DNA of 64,000 nt, from positions 186,001 through 250,000 of the forward strand of contig CAKSIG010000003.1 in the NCBI GenBank assembly GCA_934463035.1. Direction: 5' to 3'. This document shows positions 48,119 to 56,967 of this stretch, in pieces (position 1 is the first letter of the stretch; every line of letters begins with the position of its first letter). A program made the translations under genes and the position numbers. The DNA comes from an uncultured Eubacteriales bacterium. Lineage in GTDB: Bacteria; Bacillota; Clostridia; Oscillospirales; Acutalibacteraceae. The notes under the pieces were generated by a model that was given only the letters and a program-made list of their open reading frames with translations, was not told the DNA's origin and ran no database searches.

Positions 48119-48687
48119 AAGAACTGTCACTTAATATTCTTGATATTGCCGAAAATTCAATGAAGGCAGGCGCGTCGCTTACCGATATTGAGATAACGGA
48201 AAGCAAAGATACGCTTACGCTTAAAATAAGCGATAACGGCTGCGGAATGAGCAGCGAGGCGCTTAAAAGCGTTGAAGACCCGTTTTATACTACGCGTACT
48301 ACACGTAAGGTCGGAATGGGAATACCTCTTTTAAAGCTCGAAGCCGAAATGACTGGCGGAAGGTTCGGTATAACCTCCAAGTGCGAAACGGAATTTCCCG
48401 ATACTCACGGCACCGTTGTAACGGCTGTATTTAATAAAAATCATATAGATTACACCCCGCTTGGGGATATTTGTTCAAGTATTTTAACACTGATTCAGGG
48501 TCACCCCGATGTTGACATTAAATTTACGCATAAATTTGATGATTACGGCGTAACGCTTGATACAAGAGAGTTGCGTTCTGTTCTTGAAGGAGTGCCGCTG
48601 AACAGTTTTGAAGTAATAAAATGGATAAAGGAATACCTGCAAGAACAGTATTCCGAGAAAAATACCAATCACAGAAAGGAAGATTAG
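48115..48687 (+). CDS. Histidine-kinase-type ATPase lacking a phosphoacceptor domain
   Basis: A 190-residue protein. The N-terminal 110 residues are a GHKL ATPase with N-box (LNILDIAENSMKAGA), G1 (DNGCGM), F-box-like FYTTRTTRKVGMGIPLLKLEA and G2-like THGTVV. No His dimerisation domain is present. The C-terminal 80 residues (GHPDVDIKFTHKFDDYGVTLDT) are unassigned. It cannot be an ordinary sensor kinase on its own; it might act on the operon's DRTGG or Fe-S proteins. It overlaps the PHP stop and is followed at once by another electron-transfer gene. Confidence 0.87.
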   Translation: MKELSLNILDIAENSMKAGASLTDIEITESKDTLTLKISDNGCGMSSEALKSVEDPFYTTRTTRKVGMGIPLLKLEAEMTGGRFGITSKCETEFPDTHGTVVTAVFNKNHIDYTPLGDICSSILTLIQGHPDVDIKFTHKFDDYGVTLDTRELRSVLEGVPLNSFEVIKWIKEYLQEQYSEKNTNHRKED

Positions 48688-48688
48688 T

Positions 48689-49060
48689 ATGAAAACATTG
48701 GCTGAACTTCAAGCGATCAAAAATAAAATGAAGGATAAGGTCGTTTTAAGAGAGGGAACCGAGGAAACAAGAGTGGTTGTAGGAATGGCTACCTGCGGTA
48801 TCGCGGCAGGCGCGCGTCCCGTACTTAACACACTGGTTGAGGAAGTGAACAACGCGGGACTTTCAGGCAAGGTTACGGTTTCACAGACGGGTTGCATAGG
48901 CATCTGTCAGCTTGAACCCATCGTTGAAATATTTGAAGCCGGCAAAGAAAAAACTACATACGTTAAAATGGACGCTGAAAAGGCAAAGCGTATAGTTGAA
49001 GAACACTTAAAGGGCGGCAACATAGTATCTGAGTATACTATCGCTAACCATAAGGCATAA
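48689..49060 (+). CDS. Thioredoxin-like [2Fe-2S] ferredoxin
   Basis: A 123-residue protein with an N-terminal helix (TLAELQAIKNKMKDKV) and a thioredoxin-like [2Fe-2S] domain: VVGMATCGIAAGARPVL supplies the first Cys, and VSQTGCIGICQLEPIVEI two more. Such proteins occur beside HydB in trimeric or tetrameric hydrogenases (HydD-like) and may deliver electrons to it. It lies 29 bases after the kinase-like gene and 18 before hydB. Confidence 0.88.
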   Translation: MKTLAELQAIKNKMKDKVVLREGTEETRVVVGMATCGIAAGARPVLNTLVEEVNNAGLSGKVTVSQTGCIGICQLEPIVEIFEAGKEKTTYVKMDAEKAKRIVEEHLKGGNIVSEYTIANHKA

Positions 49061-49078
49061 TTTGGAGGTATAAAATTT

Positions 49079-50881
49079 ATGATTCGTGCACATGTATTGA
49101 TTTGCGGCGGTACGGGTTGTACATCATCGGGAAGTAAGCATATTCAGGAAGCGTTTGCCGAGAATATCGCCAACTGCGGGCTTTCCGACGAGGTAAAGAT
49201 CGTACAGACAGGCTGTTTCGGACTTTGCGCTTTGGGACCTGTTGTAATCGTGTATCCCGACGGTACTTTTTACAGCCGTGTTACTCCCGAAGACGTAAAG
49301 GAAATCGTTGAGGAGCATTTGCTCAAAGGCCGTATTGTTGAACGCCTTGTTTACAACGATACAGGCGCTAAGGACGAAGAAGAAGTTGTCGGCAATGTTT
49401 CGCTCGGAGATACGGCTTTCTATAAGTCGCAAAACCGTGTTGTTCTCCGTAACTGCGGCGTTATCGACCCTGAAAATATTGATGAGTATATCGCTATGGA
49501 CGGCTATGCTGCTCTCGGTAAGGTTCTTACCGAAATGACCCCTGAGGACGTAATTAAGTGCGTTACCGATTCGGGACTGCGCGGCAGAGGCGGCGGCGGA
49601 TTCCCCACAGGCAGAAAGTGGGCTCTCTGCGCTCCGAACAAGGCTCCGCAGAAGTATGTCGTATGTAACGCTGACGAGGGCGACCCGGGCGCGTTTATGG
49701 ACCGTTCCGTACTTGAAGGCGATCCGCATTCGGTAATCGAGGCTATGGCGATAGCGGGCTATGCTATCGGCGCTACTCAGGGATATGTTTATGTACGTGC
49801 GGAGTATCCTATTGCTGTTAAGAGACTGCAAATCGCTATTGATCAGGCGCGTGAATACGGTCTGCTCGGAAAAAATATATTTGATTCAGGTTTTGATTTT
49901 GATCTGCATATCCGTCTTGGCGCAGGCGCGTTCGTTTGCGGTGAGGAAACCGCTCTTATGACCTCTATTGAGGGTAACAGAGGCGAGCCGAGACCGCGTC
50001 CTCCGTATCCTGCCGTAAAAGGACTTTACAATTCACCGACTGTTGAAAACAACGTTGAAACCTTTGCAAATATTCCGCAGATAATTCTGCGCGGTGCAGA
50101 ATGGTTTGCCTCAATGGGTACAGAGCGCTCTAAGGGTACTAAGGTATTCGCACTCGGCGGTAAGATAAAGCATACGGGACTTGTTGAAATTCCGATGGGT
50201 ACTACTCTCCGCCACATAATCGAAGACATCGGCGGCGGTATACCTGACGGCAAGAAGTTTAAAGCCGCTCAGACAGGCGGACCCTCAGGCGGATGTATTC
50301 CCGCAAGCCTGATTGATACCGAGGTTGATTATGATAACCTTACGGCTATCGGCTGTATGATGGGTTCAGGCGGACTTATAGTTATGGACGAAGATACCTG
50401 TATGGTCGATATGGCTAAATTCTTCCTTGAATTTACGGTTGATGAGTCCTGCGGTAAGTGTACGCCCTGCCGTGTCGGCACCAAGCGCTTGCTTGAAATG
50501 CTTGATAAGATAACCAAGGGCAACGGAACTCTTGAAGATATTGACAGAATGGAAGAATTGTGCCACTACATAAAGCAGAATTCACTCTGCGGACTCGGTC
50601 AGACGGCGCCTAACCCCGTTCTTGCAACACTTAAATTCTTCCGTGAAGAATATGTTGCCCACGTTGTTGATAAGACCTGCCCCGCAGGCGTATGTAAGGA
50701 TCTTGTTGCTTACGATATTATTCAAGATAAGTGTAAGGGCTGTACCAAGTGCGCCCGTAACTGTCCTGTCGGCGCAATCAGCGGAACTATCAAACAGCCG
50801 CATGTTATCGACCAGAATGCTTGTATTAAGTGCGGTGCTTGTATTGCTAACTGTCCGTTCGGCGCGATTGAAAAGAAGTAA
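49079..50881 (+). CDS. hydB: NuoF-like NAD(H)- and FMN-binding hydrogenase subunit (HydB)
   Basis: A 600-residue flavoprotein that exchanges electrons with NAD. In order it has an N-terminal thioredoxin-like [2Fe-2S] domain (CGGTGCTSSG, QTGCFGLCALGP), the FMN/NADH core with GLRGRGGGGFPTGRKW (about 170-185), NADEGDPGAFMDR and GAGAFVCGEETALM, the ESCGKCTPCRVGT 4Fe-4S site, and a C-terminal two-cluster ferredoxin (CKGCTKCARNCP, CIKCGACIANCP). This matches HydB of electron-bifurcating [FeFe] hydrogenases. Confidence 0.96.
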   Translation: MIRAHVLICGGTGCTSSGSKHIQEAFAENIANCGLSDEVKIVQTGCFGLCALGPVVIVYPDGTFYSRVTPEDVKEIVEEHLLKGRIVERLVYNDTGAKDEEEVVGNVSLGDTAFYKSQNRVVLRNCGVIDPENIDEYIAMDGYAALGKVLTEMTPEDVIKCVTDSGLRGRGGGGFPTGRKWALCAPNKAPQKYVVCNADEGDPGAFMDRSVLEGDPHSVIEAMAIAGYAIGATQGYVYVRAEYPIAVKRLQIAIDQAREYGLLGKNIFDSGFDFDLHIRLGAGAFVCGEETALMTSIEGNRGEPRPRPPYPAVKGLYNSPTVENNVETFANIPQIILRGAEWFASMGTERSKGTKVFALGGKIKHTGLVEIPMGTTLRHIIEDIGGGIPDGKKFKAAQTGGPSGGCIPASLIDTEVDYDNLTAIGCMMGSGGLIVMDEDTCMVDMAKFFLEFTVDESCGKCTPCRVGTKRLLEMLDKITKGNGTLEDIDRMEELCHYIKQNSLCGLGQTAPNPVLATLKFFREEYVAHVVDKTCPAGVCKDLVAYDIIQDKCKGCTKCARNCPVGAISGTIKQPHVIDQNACIKCGACIANCPFGAIEKK

Positions 50882-50900
50882 GAAAGGAGCCTGAAATATA

Positions 50901-52652
50901 ATGGATATGATTAATGTTAAAATAAACGGTATTGCTGTAAGCGCTCCCAAAGGCTCTACTATTTTAGATGCCGCACGTTTGGCAGGAGTTGAAATTCCCA
51001 CCCTTTGCTTTATGAAAGAAAAGAACGAGATAGGCGCCTGCCGTATCTGCGTTGTTGAGGCTAACGAGGGCAGGGGATTCAGAGTTGTAACCGCCTGCGT
51101 GTATCCCGTAAGCGAGGGTATGGAGGTTCTTACCAACACCGAGAAAATTCAGAAAGCAAGAAGAACCACCTTGGAGCTTATGCTTTCTACCCACGAGAAA
51201 AAATGTCTTTCCTGCGTTCGCTCAACCAACTGCGAATTGCAGAAGCTCTGCCGTGATTACGGTGTTGAGGATACCGCTTTTGAAGGCTTCAAGCCCCATT
51301 ACGAGCTTGATGAATCAACACCACACCTTGTTAGAGACAACAACAAATGTATACTCTGCCGCCGCTGCGTTGCCGCTTGTAAAGAGCAGTATGTAAGCGT
51401 AATCGGGGCAAATAACCGCGGTATTGATACCGCTATCGGAACTCCTTTTGAGGTTGGACTTTCAAAGGTTCCGTGCATTTCCTGCGGTCAGTGTACTGTT
51501 GTCTGCCCGACAGGCGCATTGGTTGAAAAAGACGATACCGATAAGATCTGGGAGGCTATTGCCGACCCGTCAAAGCACGTTGTTGTTCAGACGGCTCCGT
51601 CTATCAGAGCCACCCTCGGCGAGTGCTTTGATATGCCGATAGGCACCAATGTTGAAGGCAAGATGGTTGCCGCTCTCCACAGATTGGGATTTGATAAGGT
51701 ATTTGACACCGACTTTGCCGCCGACCTTACTATCGTTGAGGAAGCAAACGAGCTTGTTGAGCGTATTAAAAACAACGGAACACTCCCGATGATAACATCT
51801 TGTTCACCAGGATGGGTTAAGTTCTGCGAGTATTATTATCCCGATATGCTGGCTCACCTTTCTACCTGTAAATCACCTCAGCAGATGGGCGGCGCGGTTA
51901 TCAAGACCTATTATGCCGACAAGATGGGTATTGACCCTGCCGATATTGTTTCGGTTTCGGTTATGCCCTGTACTGCTAAGAAATTTGAAATAGGACGCGA
52001 TGACCAGAGCGCCGCGGGTGTTCCCGATGTCGATATAGCGATTACGACCCGTGAGCTTTCACGTATGATAATGCGTGCAGGTATCAGCTTTGAACGTCTG
52101 CCTGATGAAGAATTTGATAACCCGCTTGCCGAGGATACAGGCGCAGCCGTAATATTCGGCGCTACGGGCGGCGTTATGGAGGCGGCTTTGAGAACCGCCA
52201 ACGATTGGCTTACAGGTAAGGACAATACAGAGGTTGACTTTGCCGCGGTAAGAGGTACAGAGGGACTTAAAGAAGCAACAGTAAATATTAACGGAAGCGA
52301 TATAAAGGTTGCTGTTGCCTCGGGCGCCGCTGCTGCTAAACACGTTATGGATATGATGAAAGAGGGCAATCCGAACAGTTGGACCTTTGTTGAGATAATG
52401 GGTTGCCCGGGCGGTTGCGTAAACGGAGGAGGACAGCCGATTCAGCCGCAGTATGTAAGAGATACGGTTGACCTTAAAGCCGTTCGTGCAAAGGCGCTTT
52501 ATGAGCAGGACGCGTCTATGCCTTTGCGTAAGTCGCACGAATCTCCCGTTGTCAAAACGCTTTACAGCGAATGGTATGACGGTTTCGGCGGACATAAAGC
52601 GCATCACGACCTGCATACAAGTTATGTAGCACGTAAAAAATATTCAAAATAG
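50901..52652 (+). CDS. hydA: [FeFe] hydrogenase catalytic subunit (HydA)
   Basis: A 583-residue hydrogenase that makes or uses H2. In order it has an N-terminal [2Fe-2S] domain (PTLCFM, GACRICVV), His-Cys3 cluster site (HEKKCLSCVRSTNCEL), two 4Fe-4S sites (CILCRRCVAAC and CISCGQCTVVCP), and the H-cluster domain with L1 TSCSPGW, L2 MPCTAKKFE and L3 GCPGGCVNGGGQP, then the C-terminal small-subunit-like segment. With HydB and HydC it is expected to couple NADH and reduced ferredoxin to H2. The maturases HydE, F and G are not in the window. Confidence 0.97.
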   Translation: MDMINVKINGIAVSAPKGSTILDAARLAGVEIPTLCFMKEKNEIGACRICVVEANEGRGFRVVTACVYPVSEGMEVLTNTEKIQKARRTTLELMLSTHEKKCLSCVRSTNCELQKLCRDYGVEDTAFEGFKPHYELDESTPHLVRDNNKCILCRRCVAACKEQYVSVIGANNRGIDTAIGTPFEVGLSKVPCISCGQCTVVCPTGALVEKDDTDKIWEAIADPSKHVVVQTAPSIRATLGECFDMPIGTNVEGKMVAALHRLGFDKVFDTDFAADLTIVEEANELVERIKNNGTLPMITSCSPGWVKFCEYYYPDMLAHLSTCKSPQQMGGAVIKTYYADKMGIDPADIVSVSVMPCTAKKFEIGRDDQSAAGVPDVDIAITTRELSRMIMRAGISFERLPDEEFDNPLAEDTGAAVIFGATGGVMEAALRTANDWLTGKDNTEVDFAAVRGTEGLKEATVNINGSDIKVAVASGAAAAKHVMDMMKEGNPNSWTFVEIMGCPGGCVNGGGQPIQPQYVRDTVDLKAVRAKALYEQDASMPLRKSHESPVVKTLYSEWYDGFGGHKAHHDLHTSYVARKKYSK

Positions 52653-52663
52653 AATATTAATTT

Positions 52664-52694
52664 AAGACCTTGGCGTCAGCCAAGGTCTTTTTTT
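52664..52694 (+). terminator. Hydrogenase operon terminator
   Basis: AAGACCTTGGC and GCCAAGGTCTT pair around GTCA, with seven T at the end. Confidence 0.93.
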
Positions 52695-52745
52695 CTTCGT
52701 TAGATTATATATTTATATATAAGACATAACAGGAGGATAAAGGCT

Positions 52746-52973
52746 ATGGAAGAAAGGGAACAGGTAGCAGTAACCGAAACAACAGATAGAAAGTGGCATA
52801 TTTTTGCGGCTGAGGCAGTATGTATAGCGTTGCTGTTAGCCTCGGTGCTTGTCACTAAGAATTTTTTTCCGAACACCTATAAAAAGATAAAAAATTGGTA
52901 CGATAAAAATATTTGCGCCGAAACTACCGTAGAGGAAGTTTTGTCAACAAGCGGTGACGGTTATGAGATTTAG
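52746..52973 (+). CDS. Short single-pass membrane protein, SpoIVFA-like position
   Basis: A 75-residue protein behind AGGAGG. A charged cytosolic N-terminus (MEEREQVAVTETTDRKWH) is followed by one transmembrane helix (residues about 20-38) and a short outer part ending in EEVLSTSGDGYEI. The stop overlaps the M50 protease start by 11 bases, so the two are co-translated. In sporulating Firmicutes the SpoIVFB protease is preceded by its inhibitor SpoIVFA, also a membrane protein; this one lacks the extracellular M23-like domain. The link is from context only. Confidence 0.7.
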   Translation: MEEREQVAVTETTDRKWHIFAAEAVCIALLLASVLVTKNFFPNTYKKIKNWYDKNICAETTVEEVLSTSGDGYEI

Positions 52974-53559
52974 AATTTTCGGAACCGAAATTTATGTTTC
53001 TTTTCTGTTTGCCGCAATAATAACCGTTATGCTGGCGATTGACAGGACAGGGTTTGTTATACCGTCGCTGTTCGCGGTTTTTATGCACGAATTGGGACAC
53101 CTTTTCGCTATGTGGGTGTTTGAAAGCTCGCCGAAGCAAATACGTCTTATCCCTGCTTCCGTACAGGTGGTAAGAAAAGTCGATAGCGCCAAACGTTCGG
53201 GCGAAACGGCAGTTGCGTTAAGCGGACCTATCGTTAATATAATACTTTTTATTTCGCTTTACATAAACTATGTGTCATTTAAGAATGAAATTTCGCTCTA
53301 TTATGCGCTGTTAAATCTTGTTATCGGACTTTTTAATCTTATACCCGTTATGGGTCTTGACGGCGGCACGGTTCTTTTTAATATACTGTGCAGAAAAAAG
53401 AGTGTTGAAAAAGCGGTTGCCGTTATGCGGACAATTACAATTCTTACAGCCGTCTTGGTTATAGCGGCCGGAGTTATTTTGGCTTTGCGCCATAAATTTA
53501 ATCTTTCGGTGTTTATAATAGGTGTGTATTTGTTTGTTATGAGCCTGATAAAAATGTAG
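52963..53559 (+). CDS. M50 site-2 protease, SpoIVFB-like
   Basis: A 198-residue intramembrane metalloprotease. HELGH (residues about 43-47) supplies two His and Glu; the third ligand is in NLIPVMGLDGG (about 121-131). Four to six transmembrane helices surround them. It lacks the C-terminal CBS domain of Bacillus SpoIVFB. SpoIVFB activates pro-sigma-K in the mother cell; other M50 proteases have other substrates. ATG at 52963 lies in the previous gene's last codons. Confidence 0.87.
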   Translation: MRFRIFGTEIYVSFLFAAIITVMLAIDRTGFVIPSLFAVFMHELGHLFAMWVFESSPKQIRLIPASVQVVRKVDSAKRSGETAVALSGPIVNIILFISLYINYVSFKNEISLYYALLNLVIGLFNLIPVMGLDGGTVLFNILCRKKSVEKAVAVMRTITILTAVLVIAAGVILALRHKFNLSVFIIGVYLFVMSLIKM

Positions 53560-53617
53560 TTGAAACAGTCTTGAAATTATTGTATTATTGTAATATACAA
53601 TGATTTGAGGTATATAA

Positions 53618-55462
53618 ATGGACAATAAAAAATTGGAACATCTTTTGCTCACGGTTCAAAAGCCTGGCAGATATTCCGGCGGTGAGATAAACAGCGTAAT
53701 TAAAGATAAGAACAAGGTCGATGTCAGATTTGCGTTCTGTTTTCCCGATACCTATGAAATAGGTATGTCGCACCTAGGTATGAAAATACTTTATTCGCTT
53801 TTTAACGAACGTGAGGATATTTGGTGCGAACGCGTTTTTGCACCGTGGGTAGATTTTGAAAAGGTTATGCGCGATAACGGCATACCGCTTTTTGCTCTTG
53901 AAAGCCGCGACAGCATAGCCGATTTTGATTTTATCGGATTTACTCTCCAATATGAGATGTGTTATACCAACGTTTTAAATATGCTTGACCTTGCGGGTCT
54001 GCCGCTTAAAAGCGCGGAGCGCAAAGAGCTGTCGCCGCTTGTTGTTGCAGGCGGACCGTGTGTTTGTAATGCTGAACCGTTAGCCGAGTTTGTTGATATT
54101 TTCTTTCTCGGCGAGGGTGAGGAGGTTGACCTTGAAGTAATAGACCTCTATAAAAAACATAAGGCAAAGGGCTCAACCAAACAGGAATTTTTAATTGAAG
54201 CGGCTAAAATTGAGGGCGTTTATGTTCCGTCTTTATATGATGTTGAATACAATGAGGATAATACAGTAAAGAGTATCAACGCCCTTTGCGGTGCGCCTGC
54301 GGTCGTAAAAAAGCGTATAATGCATGATATGGACAAGTCTTATTACCCCGACAAGTTTGTTGTGCCTTACATAGAAATAGTACACGATAGGGTAGTTCAG
54401 GAGATATTCAGGGGTTGTATCCGCGGCTGCCGTTTCTGTCAGGCAGGATATATCTACCGTCCTGTGCGTGAAAAAAGCGCGGAAACCGTGAACCGACAGG
54501 CAAAGTGCCTTTGCGAAAGTACGGGATACGACGAAATTTCACTTTCCTCGCTCAGCACGAGCGATTACAGAGAACTTGAAAAACTGCTTAACGAAATGCT
54601 TGATTGGACAGAGGACAAGCATATTAGTCTTGCGTTGCCGTCACTTCGTATTGATAATTTTTCCGATGAATTGCTTGAAAAGATAAACCACGTGAGAAAA
54701 AGCGGTCTTACATTTGCCCCCGAGGCAGGAACGCAACGCCTGCGCGATGTCATAAATAAGAATATAACCGAGGAAGAAATAATGCATACCTGCCGTACTG
54801 CATTTGCGGGCGGCTATACCTCGGTCAAGCTCTATTTTATGCTGGGTCTTCCGACCGAAACCGATGAAGATTTAAAGGGAATAGCGGAGCTTGGTCAAAA
54901 AATAGTGGACGAATTTTATAATATGCCGAATAAACCAAAGGGCAAGGGTGTTTCGGTTTCAATAAGCGTATCAACCTTTGTCCCGAAACCATTTACACCA
55001 TTTGAATTTGAACCGCAGATAACTAAGGCAGAAATGGAAAGAAAGCAAAAGTATCTTTTGAGCTGTCTTACCACGCGGAAAATATCGCTCAATTGGCACG
55101 ATTCCTCAACCAGCTTTTTAGAGGGCGCTTTTGCGCGCGGCGACCGCAGAATGGGTAAGGTTATCGAAACGGCGTACAAAAAAGGCTGCCGTTTTGATGG
55201 ATGGAGCGAGTGCTTTGATTTGGAAAAATGGCTTGAAGCATTTGCGGAATGCGGCATAGACCCCGAATTTTATGCAGGCAGGACGCGCTCGTATGACGAA
55301 ATAAATCCGTGGGAGCATCTTGATTACGCTGTTACGAAAAAATTTCTCATAGAGCAGAATAAATTGGCTCATCAGGCAATAACAACTCCTAATTGCCGTG
55401 AAAAATGCGCGGGTTGCGGTGCGGCTTGCTACGGGGAGGGTGTGTGCTTTGAAAAACGTTAG
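53618..55462 (+). CDS. B12-binding-like radical SAM protein (TIGR03960 family)
   Basis: A 614-residue radical SAM enzyme. The N-terminal 200 residues resemble a cobalamin-binding domain (FCFPDTYEIGMSHLGMKILY, VAGGPCVCNAEPLAEFVD) without the full His box. The radical SAM Cys motif is CIRGCRFCQAG at about 267-277, then EISLSSLSTSDY and FAPEAGTQRLRD. The C-terminus has CREKCAGCGAACYG, a further Cys group. The family pairs with DUF2344 in Clostridia; suggested roles concern tRNA or ribosome modification but are not proven. Confidence 0.93.
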   Translation: MDNKKLEHLLLTVQKPGRYSGGEINSVIKDKNKVDVRFAFCFPDTYEIGMSHLGMKILYSLFNEREDIWCERVFAPWVDFEKVMRDNGIPLFALESRDSIADFDFIGFTLQYEMCYTNVLNMLDLAGLPLKSAERKELSPLVVAGGPCVCNAEPLAEFVDIFFLGEGEEVDLEVIDLYKKHKAKGSTKQEFLIEAAKIEGVYVPSLYDVEYNEDNTVKSINALCGAPAVVKKRIMHDMDKSYYPDKFVVPYIEIVHDRVVQEIFRGCIRGCRFCQAGYIYRPVREKSAETVNRQAKCLCESTGYDEISLSSLSTSDYRELEKLLNEMLDWTEDKHISLALPSLRIDNFSDELLEKINHVRKSGLTFAPEAGTQRLRDVINKNITEEEIMHTCRTAFAGGYTSVKLYFMLGLPTETDEDLKGIAELGQKIVDEFYNMPNKPKGKGVSVSISVSTFVPKPFTPFEFEPQITKAEMERKQKYLLSCLTTRKISLNWHDSSTSFLEGAFARGDRRMGKVIETAYKKGCRFDGWSECFDLEKWLEAFAECGIDPEFYAGRTRSYDEINPWEHLDYAVTKKFLIEQNKLAHQAITTPNCREKCAGCGAACYGEGVCFEKR

Positions 55463-56087
55463 AGTGTTTTATAAAAAATGCGGCAGAATGAGGTTCGTTT
55501 CCCACTTGGATATGAACAGGTTTATGTCACGTATCATTATGCGTTCTGGAATACCCATTTGGTATACCGAGGGATTTAATCCGCACCCGTATATTACTTT
55601 TGCGTTGCCGCTGCCGCTCGGCTTTGAAAGCGATTACGAAATTATGGATATAAGAGTAGAGGACGATAATATTGCATATAATGAAATTTGCGATAGACTT
55701 TCAGATGTCTGCCCTGAGTATATCAGCATTATTGGTGCGGCGGAGCCCGTTTTAAAAACGGGCAAGGTAGCCTTTGCGGAGTTTTATATTAGGTTTGAAA
55801 ATGCGTCAACCGCAAGGGATTTTTATGAGTTTTTGGGCAGGGAGTCGGTTATCTGCCGAAAGACTACAAAGCGCGGCAATGTGAAGGAAATTGATATAAT
55901 TCCAAAAATAATAAAAAAGGAAATAAAAGACGGTACCGTTACCGTTATCCTACCCGCAGGCTCAGAGGATAATCTTAATCCTACTCTTGTGCTTGACGCC
56001 TTTTTTGAGGTTACAGGAGCAAAGCAAGAATACTACGGCGTTACGCGGACAAAAATTTTTGATGCAGATATGAATTTGTTTAAATAG
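55449..56087 (+). CDS. DUF2344/TIGR03936 family protein, partner of radical SAM protein
   Basis: A 212-residue protein starting with TTG at 55449, where GGGAGGG lies about 8 bases upstream, and overlapping the radical SAM gene by 14 bases. The N-terminal VFYKKCGRMRFVSHLDMNR followed by IPIWYTEGFNPHPYITFALPLPLGFES is the hallmark of DUF2344, found as a separate gene or fused to TIGR03960 proteins. It presumably helps bind the same RNA substrate; no catalytic residues are known. Confidence 0.9.
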   Translation: MKNVRVFYKKCGRMRFVSHLDMNRFMSRIIMRSGIPIWYTEGFNPHPYITFALPLPLGFESDYEIMDIRVEDDNIAYNEICDRLSDVCPEYISIIGAAEPVLKTGKVAFAEFYIRFENASTARDFYEFLGRESVICRKTTKRGNVKEIDIIPKIIKKEIKDGTVTVILPAGSEDNLNPTLVLDAFFEVTGAKQEYYGVTRTKIFDADMNLFK

Positions 56088-56089
56088 TA

Positions 56090-56118
56090 AAATCGAGTGC
56101 CGCGGCACTCGATTTTTT
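56090..56118. terminator. Bidirectional terminator
   Basis: AAATCGAGTGCC and GGCACTCGATTT form a 12-bp stem with a two-base GC centre and T-runs on both strands, between the convergent DUF2344 and activase genes. Confidence 0.88.
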
Positions 56119-56944
56119 AAAATATTTCATTGAGTTTTTTCATCAATTCGTCATTCGGGACATCAAATTTTGTAACGGGCATATTAAGAGCCGAATATTT
56201 ATTCTCACCCATTCGGTGATAGGGTAACAACTCAATTTTCTGCGGCTTATAAGGTGAAAGAAATTCTTTGATTTTTTTCATTTCATCTTCGCTGTCATTA
56301 ACTGTCGGGATTATCGGAATACGAATCCAAATTTTTGCTCCGCTTTCAAATAAAAATTTCAGGTTATTTAAAATTAGTTCATTTGAAACACCCGTGTATT
56401 TCTCGTGCTTCTCATTGCTAAAAACCTTAATATCATATAAAAATAAGTCTGTAAACGGTAAAATTCGTTCAAAATAATCCCAAGGAACATTGCCTGCGGT
56501 ATCGACTGCCGTATGAATACCGTTTTCTTTGCACAGTTTCAGAATTTCGGTTAAAAATTCTATTTGCAGCATACATTCACCGCCTGAAAACGTAACACCG
56601 CCGTTTGAATTGTCATAAAACGCTTTATCCTTGATTACTTCCGCTAATACTTCGTCCGAGGTATACTCCTTACCGCATATTTTACGTGCGTTTGAGGGGC
56701 AGTATATCTTACATTTTCCGCAAAAGTTACACTTTACCAAATGTGAAGGACATACTTCGCGACATTTGCCGCAACCTGTGCATTTGTCTTTATAGAACAG
56801 CATTTGTTTTTTAAATGATTGGCTTTCGGGGTTGTGGCACCATTGGCAATGCAAATTACAGCCCTTAAAAAATACTGTTGTTCTGATTCCGGGTCCGTCT
56901 ACAAATGAATTTCGTTGAATGTCAAAAATATTCGCTTTCAGCAA
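56117..56944 (-). CDS. Glycyl radical enzyme activating enzyme (radical SAM)
   Basis: A 275-residue activase that abstracts hydrogen from the glycyl site of the neighbouring enzyme using SAM. The radical SAM motif is CNLHCQWC (about 29-36). An inserted ferredoxin-like domain with eight Cys (CTGCGKCREVCP, CNFCGKCKIYCP) follows, as in activases of dehydratase- and decarboxylase-type glycyl radical enzymes but not of classic PflA. Further motifs are GGVTFSGGECMLQ and DLFLYDIKV. It lies 23 bases downstream of the enzyme gene. Confidence 0.94.
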   Translation of the reverse strand: MLKANIFDIQRNSFVDGPGIRTTVFFKGCNLHCQWCHNPESQSFKKQMLFYKDKCTGCGKCREVCPSHLVKCNFCGKCKIYCPSNARKICGKEYTSDEVLAEVIKDKAFYDNSNGGVTFSGGECMLQIEFLTEILKLCKENGIHTAVDTAGNVPWDYFERILPFTDLFLYDIKVFSNEKHEKYTGVSNELILNNLKFLFESGAKIWIRIPIIPTVNDSEDEMKKIKEFLSPYKPQKIELLPYHRMGENKYSALNMPVTKFDVPNDELMKKLNEIF

Positions 56945-56967
56945 TTAAAACACATCCTGCTTTACAT

